This document shows, piece by piece, positions 9,303-15,368 of a stretch of DNA of 15,368 nt. Source of the stretch: Willaertia magna. Taxonomy: Eukaryota; Heterolobosea; Eutetramitea; Acrasida; Naegleriidae. The stretch covers positions 1-15,368 of the forward strand of contig CADWAF010003435.1 of assembly GCA_902984215.1 (NCBI GenBank), written 5' to 3'. Position 1 is the stretch's first letter; every line of letters starts with the position of its first letter. Made by a program: the position numbers and the translations under genes. The notes under the pieces are model-generated. The model did not search any database and was not told where the DNA came from. It was given only the letters and a program-made list of their open reading frames with translations.

Positions 9303-10103
9303 ATGCATTATTCCATAATTAAACTATCTCCAAAGGGTAGTACTATTACAATTTACACTGACAGTGAAATTTCACTTAAACTCATCAAGAATGATAACTA
9401 CCAAGGTGACTTCATATGCTTTAAAAAGGAATTACAGAAAACAATTGAACAAAACAACATAAAACTAAATATCACTAAGGTAAAAGCCCACAGCAATAAC
9501 GCTAAGAACAACCTAGTAGATAAATGGGTTAAGGACACAAGTCAACTTGTTGACATATTCGACATTAGACAACTTTTTCAACATAAACAACTATTAATGA
9601 CAAATAACAAGGATATAATAGTATTCAATATACAACGACATATAAGTGACTTTAACATATACGACATCAACCTCACGTATAACCAAGACTGGAATAGAAA
9701 AACATACAATAATCCATTTGGTAATAGTAATATATGCCATATTCAAACTTATAAATTTACCAAACAGAATCTATCACCTGAAACCAAAATTCAATTATTT
9801 CGTAATATTAATGCTTGCCACTATACTATAATCAATCATAAACAATCTCATATCTGTAATTTATGTAATAAGGAAATGAATTTACCGCACCTAATGATAG
9901 AATGTCCAAAAACAACTACAGAAAGAAACTGGGCAAATAATTCAGTGGAAAAGATGGAATATTCTCATGACGTCAAAACTGTTTGTGAAGTTATTGATGT
10001 TGCTATTAAAGCAGTAGAAAGTAGTATTAGAGTATTCGAAACATTTGAATGGTCCTCTAAACAACAAAAATGTGTCTTGCGTAGAAACTCAACTTCGCAT
10101 TAA
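9303..10103 (+). pseudogene. LINE ORF2 3' part: second half of RNase H and C-terminal zinc motif
   Basis: The frame is open for 266 codons from an ATG that lies just before the 17-bp repeat; this ATG is probably accidental, because the protein picks up in mid-domain. Residues 1-90 are the C-terminal half of an RNase H: ITIYTDSEIS with its Asp at 9360, KVKAHSNN, and NNLVDKWVKD with the last acidic residue. Near residue 185 a C-x2-C-x7-H-x4-C motif (9855-9905) is the zinc motif typical of the C-terminus of RNase H-bearing LINEs. LINE similarity fades at about 9945 (after CPKTTTERNW). The rest, rich in Glu, Val and Ser, seems to belong to what follows. Unlike the 5' part of the LINE it has no stop for 266 codons, so it may come from a younger copy or be less mutated by chance. 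It lacks the start of RNase H and all of RT. Confidence 0.8.
9307..9323. repeat. 17-bp LINE-derived direct repeat, right copy
   Basis: This is identical to 8726-8742 and marks the point where the LINE reading frame resumes (HYSIIKLSPKG). The bases after it, CTATCTCC, continue LINE coding sequence, whereas those after the left copy belong to repeat A2. Confidence 0.8.
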
Positions 10104-10886
10104 GGCCTTTCTGCTTCTTCTATTGAATCAATCCGTTTCATTGTCACTCACATTGACCAATAGAAAAGAAGTATTAACGAGAAATTAAGGAATTTTGATA
10201 CTAAAATTGATATACCGATACAATTTATTAAAACAACAACTAATGAAAGTACCAAAACCAAAATAGAAAGAGCCATTAGCTCAAGTAAAGTTAAATATAT
10301 TAATTATATCTTACATAGATTAAAAGAGGAAGAGTTTATTCAAATAAGTAAATTAGAAGTTCTTTTTCCTAATAAAACCAACAACTATGATTGGAAATAT
10401 AATTTTTTGAAAACTTATAAATTTGTTAAACATGGTAAGATGATTTTAAACAAAGGTGTAATTTACTATTTATATTTAGAGTCAATTAGACATCTAAATA
10501 TTATTGAGGATTTAATTAGAGTAAAACAATTAAATAAAAATCTAGATAATTTACTTAATGAGAATTTTGAAACTAATGTAATTGAAGAGTTACAAATAAA
10601 TTATCGTAATTTAAAAAAAAATTTAAATGTTACCAAAAAAAGAAAAAAACAAGTTGACTAAAAAAATAGTAAGCTATTAAAACAAAATAATAGTTTAACA
10701 AATAAAATAAAAAAAAAGAATTTATCTATAAAAGCTTTAAAATACCATTTAGTAAAATTAAATAACCAATATCTAGATTTATCAAATGAAATTTGTAAAA
10801 TAAAATTAGAGGACTATGAGTTGTATTTAAATGGGGCACAATCTTCATTAAGAGTAATGCAATTAAAGGCACTGCTCAAACAGAAA
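10104..10886 (+). pseudogene. Coiled-coil region upstream of the hAT-like transposase
   Basis: This continues in the same frame as the ORF ending at 10103 and is interrupted by TAG at 10161 and TAA at 10659. The predicted protein is rich in Lys, Asn, Leu, Ile and Glu. It has a possible small helical domain (IERAISSSKVKYINYILHRL and following) and then long stretches with coiled-coil character (about 10490-10810). I recognise no family. The absence of a frameshift through to the transposase part suggests it is the N-terminal region of the same element, where hAT proteins usually carry a DNA-binding domain; no BED-type zinc finger is visible. The 5' border with the LINE is not defined and may lie near 9945. 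Confidence 0.5.
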
Positions 10887-10892
10887 TAATAA

Positions 10893-12755
10893 AACCCAAA
10901 TATCATTTTAGCCCATGTTCGTAGATATGGTGAACAAAGATGGAATGATGATAAAATTTTTTTAAATGGAAATTTAGTTGCACAAAGCTACGATTTGTAT
11001 TCAGGAGGTATTTCAGGAAAAATACTGGGTCATATTTACTATAAAATAGTTTATAAAAAAGGATTTTTATTGGAAATTTCTGAATTTAATAATACTTTTT
11101 TAGTTAAAATTGTATACTCTTTTATAGAATTAGAAAACAAAAAAGGTAAAACAATTAGAGAAATATTAATAAATCGCCATAAGAAATGTGGTGTGAAACT
11201 TATTTGTAACATAACCGATGGAGGCAATGAAAATAAAACCACAATTAAATACGAAACAAAAAAACCGGGTCACAACTTAATGCACATAAAATGTTCTTTC
11301 CACAAGTTAAATTTAATTTTTAAAAATTGTACCAAGATGCTATATGGTGATCAAAAATTGCAAACTATAGTGGATATAGAGGTAGTCACCAATTGGATTA
11401 GGAGTCATAGGTTTATATGTAAAGAATTTTTTAAGAAAAAGCAATATATTGTAGGATTACCTGTCAAAGCACTTGAAAGTAGATGGCTCACTCATATTTT
11501 GGCGGCAAAATATTACATAGTGAATTATAAGCTCTTAATTGAGCTTTTTGAAGAAAATTGACAATTTTCTTCAAAAATTAGAAATGAAAAGTGCATTAAA
11601 ATTTTGAAATCAAAAAAGTTGCCATAATTTTTAGTTTTGGTGAACTTATTTTTTTACCGCTATTTTCTTGGTTTCAAAAAGAACAAGGAAGAAGGGCCTC
11701 ATTAATAAGAGAAAAGATTTTACAAACATTATTACTACTGAACCACATTAAGACAAAGCCTAAAGAATATTTTTCAAAGACTCTTGAATTTGCTTCAAGA
11801 TTTGGCTATGAAAATATAGCAAAAGGTAAAATTATCAAATTTTCAAATGAAATGATTTCTAATTTTGAGTGAAGAATGGTTTGAAAAACTATTAATACTT
11901 GCAACAATTAATACAAAATCTTTCGCCAAAGCAATTTATTCTGAATTGGTGAATGATATGAAATGTAAAAGAAATTTAGATAATTGGAATTTAAATTGTT
12001 TTATAAGTAACTAAAACATTTGGAAAGAATTTATCCATTATGTAAATTCTTTTTTGAATAATTGTTTAACTGATTATGAAAATTTGTATCAATAGTATTT
12101 ACTTACATTTGGAACAGTGATAGTTTCTTCAGTGGATGTGGAACGTTTGTTTGGTTTATATAGGTTTGAAAAGATGAAGAAAAAAGCCACCAAGTTAGAT
12201 CTACTGTCAGTGAAAGTACAGGAATCCTTCTGAAAAGATGTGGAAAGAGATAAACCCTTTGAATTAGAACAGCTTATAAAAAAAAAATATAAAAGTAAGG
12301 TTGAATTAGAGCTAGAAGAATTTATTTTAAATGACATTGATAAATTGTTTGATGATATTTTCAAAAACACTGAAAATCAAACTGAAATTACCGATAAAAT
12401 ACCTTCAAACAGTGTTGAAAAAGAAAACATTTCTAATTCTATAGATGATATATTAAAGGAAATTGATGAAAATGAAATTAGTGAGAAAGTAGAAGAGCTA
12501 TTTGGTGAAATTTTCCAGAGACAACATGAACTAAAGACAATTTCAGTTAAAAAAACATATAAACTGCTTCAAAATCTATTCAACTCATTATTATTTTTAA
12601 CTATAGGTGCTTTTTACCACCAAATTCAAACAGTAATTGATGTTTTAAATGTGGAACAATTATTGCAATTTTTAAATTTTGATTCTATTTATTGTTATAG
12701 ATCCACATTTAAGAATGCAATGACTAGGTATATAGGACAGGTTACTTTGATGTAA
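10893..12755 (+). pseudogene. hAT-like DDE transposase (broken)
   Basis: After two TAA codons (10887, 10890) the frame is open to a TGA at 11559. It contains NITDGGNEN (candidate catalytic Asp region), then HIKCSFHKLNL, which fits the hAT C-x2-H motif, and LESRWLTHILAA, which fits the RW motif. Further parts follow after frameshifts near 11630 (FGELIFLPLF) and near 11855 (SEEWFEKLL). After TAA 12012 and TAG 12093 comes VIVSSVDVERLFGLYRFEK (12114 on), the C-terminal hAT dimerisation motif. Past a TGA at 12231 there is an acidic extension (12240-12755) ending in TAA, longer than the usual hAT C-terminus. hAT transposases cut and paste DNA and leave 8-bp target duplications. I could not find matching terminal inverted repeats. 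The family call is supported mainly by the HKLNL and VERLF regions. Confidence 0.7.
11545..11577. repeat. Perfect 16-bp inverted repeat with 1-base spacer in the hAT-like gene
   Basis: Bases 11545-11560 and 11562-11577 are exact reverse complements around a single A. The premature TGA (11559-11561) lies at the centre. Just upstream, AAGCTC (11529-11534) and GAGCTT (11541-11546) form a second small inverted repeat. An inverted duplication by strand switching is a likely origin. Confidence 0.9.
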
Positions 12756-13047
12756 GGTGGAACTATTTGGAGTTGTTAAAAACATTTTTTTTATTTTTTA
12801 AAAAATAACTCTCACAAGAATACCAAAAATCTGAATGTGTCAAAATATATAATCTATATATATAATATTACACTTTCTTTATTTGATTAAAAATAGTTTT
12901 TAATTTTTAATTTTTTCTTTTTTAATATTCTTTAATATAAATTCTTTAATTATTAAATAAAATTTTTTAAAAAAAGTTTTTTAAAGTTGTTTTAAAAGAT
13001 GTTTTATTAGATTTTTTGTTGTTTTATTTTTATATAAAAATAGAGAA

Positions 13048-13073
13048 AACTATATATAATTTTATATATAGTT
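13048..13073. repeat. 12-bp inverted repeat, 2-base loop
   Basis: AACTATATATAA (13048-13059) and its exact reverse complement (13062-13073) flank TT. It is almost purely A/T, so chance formation is possible in this composition. Confidence 0.6.
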
Positions 13074-13220
13074 ATTATAGAATTATTAAGTTTAAAATAA
13101 TTTTAAATAATATTAACATTTTAATAAATAATATAAATTATCTATTAATAATATAATTTATACTAATTTTATAAAATTTTATAAAAAACTTTTAAGTTTA
13201 CAGTAATAAATAGTTTTATA

Positions 13221-13252
13221 TATTAAAAAAATTAAAACAGTATAAATTTATA
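13221..13252 (-). repeat. Dispersed ~32-bp AT-rich repeat, copy 1
   Basis: Read on the - strand this gives TATAAATTTATACTGTTTTT and then A/T, nearly the same as 15210 onward and as both arms of the foldback at 15002-15065. The core TATAAATTTATA is itself palindromic. Confidence 0.6.
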
Positions 13253-13646
13253 TTATTTTTAAATAAAAAAATAAAAATTTATTATAATTTGTACACAAGT
13301 AAAAATATTAAAGTAAATATTTTTTATTTTTTAAAAAATATGTATAAAAAAATAATTAATTATTATTTCATCTATTTTTACTACAAAAGTAATTTAATAA
13401 TTTAATATGAAATATTTTTTTATATTTAGTAATTATATAGTTTTTTAATAAAAATATTAAATTTTTAAGTTTATAATTATAATAAATAATATGTTAAAAC
13501 AATTTAAACAATATTAATAATTTTAAATTACTTAATTTTTTTAATAAAACTATATGTTTAAGTAATATTAAATTAAAAAATTTTATTTTTAATTTATTAA
13601 ATAATAACCTAAATAATTTTAATAATTTTTTTAATACATTATAACC

Positions 13647-13677
13647 TAATATTAATAATATAAATATATTAATATTA
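13647..13677. repeat. 11-bp inverted repeat, 9-base loop
   Basis: TAATATTAATA (13647-13657) pairs exactly with 13667-13677. It is purely A/T and may be chance. Confidence 0.5.
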
Positions 13678-14440
13678 ACAACATTAATATTTAATTATTT
13701 ACTATTATTTTTTAAAATAATTAAATTAATTTTAATTTAATACTTTTATAATAGTATTAAATTTTAAATTTATTTACAAATAATCAAAATATAAATCAAA
13801 ATTAAAACAATAATAATAATAAAAACAATAATAAAACAAAAAATAATAATTGAAATTTAGTTTTATTATAAAAAAATTTAAAAAATTTAATTAAACAAAA
13901 ATAACATCAATAATAATTCTAATTAATAATAACTTTAATATATTATTAAATATAATAATAAACTAAATTTATTATAAAATTATTTTTAATTTAAACTGTA
14001 TAAAATAAATAAACTTTAAAAATAATATTATTATTTAATTAAAAAAATTATATAAATAAACAAAAAATAAGTTTTATAATTTTAAAAAAGTTATTTTAAT
14101 AAATTAAAATATAATATTAAACTCTATTCATCTCATTCTAAAAAAGATTAAAATTAATTTATATTAATTTTAGATCTACAAAAAATAAATAAAAGTTTAA
14201 ACTTAATTTATTTTAAATTAAACACATTTATAATAATTATTAAGTTTTTAAAGAAAAGTTGATAAATAATAAAATTAGATTTAAAAAAAGTTATTTCTAT
14301 ATTTTAATATATTTAAATTCAAAATATTTATTGAATTTTAAATAAAAAGAAAAAACTTTTTACTTTAATGTCCTACCTTTTAAATTAAATTTAATATTTT
14401 AATTTTTTATAAAAATTATGCAAGAACTAATATAAGTATT

Positions 14441-14466
14441 AAAAAATTATAATATTATAATTTTTT
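14441..14466. repeat. Perfect 26-bp A/T palindrome
   Basis: The 13 bases 14441-14453 are followed directly by their reverse complement 14454-14466, with no loop. In A/T-only DNA a palindrome of this size is not strongly improbable over 2.6 kb. Confidence 0.6.
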
Positions 14467-15001
14467 TTTATAAATAATTTTTTAATTATAATAAAAAGTC
14501 AAAATATATAATTAATATATATAAATATTATTATCAATCTATTTCAAAAGTTAAGTTAGATTATTATATTTTGATTTTTATATAATTTTTAAAATACTAA
14601 AGTTTTATAAAAATTTAATTTAGGATGTTCAATTAATTTTTTTTAGAAATTTATTTAGAAAAATTGAAATAAAATGAAAATAAAATTAAAAAAAATAATT
14701 AAACTATTTGAAAAATTAAATTTATTAATTTAGTTATCCCAATATCCTAATTATTGGTTTATTTTTTAAAAATTAATAAACAAAATAATACTTAACAGTT
14801 CCATAATAATTATACATAAAATTATATACAGTTTTCCAATTATTTGTATAAAAATAAAATAAAAAATTTTTAATAAAACATTTTTTGGAACTACTTTAAA
14901 ATATTGTAAAACATTATTTTAGAAGTGCTTAAATAAATTATGAAAGTTAATTATTTTTAACTATAATATTTTATAAAAAGCATAAAAAATTTTAGCTTCA
15001 A

Positions 15002-15065
15002 GAGTATAAATTTATATAGTTTTTATAATTTTAAAAATTAATAAAAACAATATAAATTTATACTC
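15002..15065. repeat. 25-bp inverted repeat, 14-base loop
   Basis: 15002-15026 pairs with 15041-15065 with one mismatch at 15018/15049. Each arm contains TATAAATTTATA followed by (A/T)GTTTTTAT. Too long to be expected by chance even in this composition. Looks like a miniature foldback or two inverted copies of the dispersed repeat. Confidence 0.85.
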
Positions 15066-15209
15066 AAATAAAGTATCTACAATATTTGTTTAATTTTTTT
15101 GCTTAATTTTATCCATAAAGTATTTGTAATTATTGTTAATTTAAATTGAGTTTTTTTTTGTTTAAAATTATTACTATTATTTCTAAATCTTAAAAAGAAA
15201 TTAAAAAAA

Positions 15210-15245
15210 TATAAATTTATACAGTTTTTAAATTTTTAAAAATAT
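15210..15245 (+). repeat. Dispersed ~35-bp AT-rich repeat, copy 4
   Basis: It reads TATAAATTTATACAGTTTTT then AAATTTTTAAAAATA. It shares the order palindromic core, (A/T)GTTTTT, AATTTTTAAAAA with 15006-15041 and, inverted, with 15041-15062 and 13221-13252. Confidence 0.6.
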
Positions 15246-15251
15246 GTACAG

Positions 15252-15291
15252 ACTTAAATTTGTCACAACGAACTTAAATTTATTACAGTAA
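15252..15291. repeat. Two tandem copies of a 20-bp unit
   Basis: ACTTAAATTT starts both units, at 15252 and 15272. The units match at 15 of 20 positions and all five differences are transitions, the same pattern seen between A1 and A2. Confidence 0.65.
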
Positions 15292-15368
15292 ATAAAAAAT
15301 CCGTAAAGTAGATAAATTATTTAGTTCGCAACTTGGACTTATATAGCAACAAAAAAACAAGAAAACTG

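Larger units (their letters stand above)
8866..9306. other. GC-richer, non-coding, hairpin-rich segment
   Basis: No open frame of useful length is present. Rows of 60 bases here hold 14 to 27 G/C (roughly 36% on average), well above the surrounding elements. At least six inverted repeats are packed into about 340 bases: stems at 8958-8982, 9005-9021, 9046-9059, 9093-9107, 9131-9174 and 9268-9296, with a further 6-bp long-range pair 9178-9183/9221-9226. It begins right after A2 and ends at the second 17-bp direct repeat. It could be a structured RNA, a non-autonomous element body, or the terminal region of the DIRS-like element. I do not recognise it. Confidence 0.7.
12756..15368. other. Gene-less, extremely AT-rich region
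   Basis: No frame with plausible protein content was seen on either strand. Sampled 60-base rows contain only 2 to 7 G/C, far less than the elements to the left. G+C rises again in the last about 120 bases (17 of 60 in the row starting at 15301), which may mark the approach of another element or gene. Apart from the repeats listed separately I see only poly-A/T runs and simple A/T mixtures. It is probably host intergenic DNA or a very old, fully decayed sequence. Confidence 0.8.

Noticed and set aside
9268..9306. Helitron-like 3' end (hairpin near a border)
   Set aside because: No CTRR tail follows the hairpin, no TC start was found, and the border is a 17-bp direct repeat rather than an A/T host dinucleotide.
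9943..9947. CAGTG as the left tip of a hAT terminal inverted repeat
   Set aside because: No matching CACTG with an 8-bp target duplication was found downstream of 12755; a 5-base match is not enough.
12240..12755. Separate acidic protein-coding gene
   Set aside because: It is in frame with the hAT dimerisation motif upstream of a single TGA (12231), so it is better read as the C-terminus of the same pseudogene.
1..15368. Prokaryotic or organellar origin, CRISPR array, tRNA or rRNA genes
   Set aside because: No spaced repeats, tRNA folds or rRNA segments were seen, and the element types (LINE, YR retrotransposon, hAT) are eukaryotic nuclear.

Overview
The window is a eukaryotic transposon graveyard in very AT-rich DNA. 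Every recognisable coding stretch belongs to a mobile element, all on the + strand and all broken by stops or frameshifts; I see no host gene, tRNA, rRNA or CRISPR array. The organism cannot be named from this. The mix of a LINE with an AP endonuclease, a tyrosine-recombinase (DIRS/PAT/Ngaro-type) retrotransposon and a hAT-like transposase, plus intergenic DNA that falls to a few percent G+C, fits several AT-rich eukaryotes (early-diverging fungi, amoebae, some protists).

Layout. (1) 1-4246: 5' part of a two-ORF LINE (ORF1; ORF2 = endonuclease, reverse transcriptase, first half of RNase H), heavily decayed. (2) 4247-8742: a DIRS-like element inside the LINE RNase H domain, starting with a ~128-bp repeat (A1), then a gag-like gene and a pol (RT, RNase H, tyrosine recombinase). 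(3) 8737-9306: a second copy of that repeat (A2) followed by ~440 bp of non-coding, GC-richer DNA packed with hairpins. (4) 9303-about 9945: the LINE resumes with the second half of RNase H and a C-terminal zinc motif. (5) about 9945-12755: a coiled-coil region running in the same frame into a hAT-like transposase pseudogene. (6) 12756-15368: gene-less, extremely AT-rich DNA with inverted repeats and a small dispersed repeat family.

The most striking structure is at the LINE RNase H site. LINE-type sequence for a YSI(I)KL peptide occurs three times: before A1, before A2 and at the point where the LINE resumes. This looks like two units, one carrying a tyrosine recombinase and one ORF-less and hairpin-rich, that share the same 5' repeat and were inserted one behind the other at the same target. 

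Decay is dominated by C-to-T / G-to-A transitions: all 12 substitutions between A1 and A2 are transitions, and several LINE catalytic residues are lost by changes explicable as G-to-A. In-frame stops are mostly TAA/TAG, often where Gln would fit, so a reassigned code was considered; decay is preferred because CAA/CAG remain the main Gln codons.
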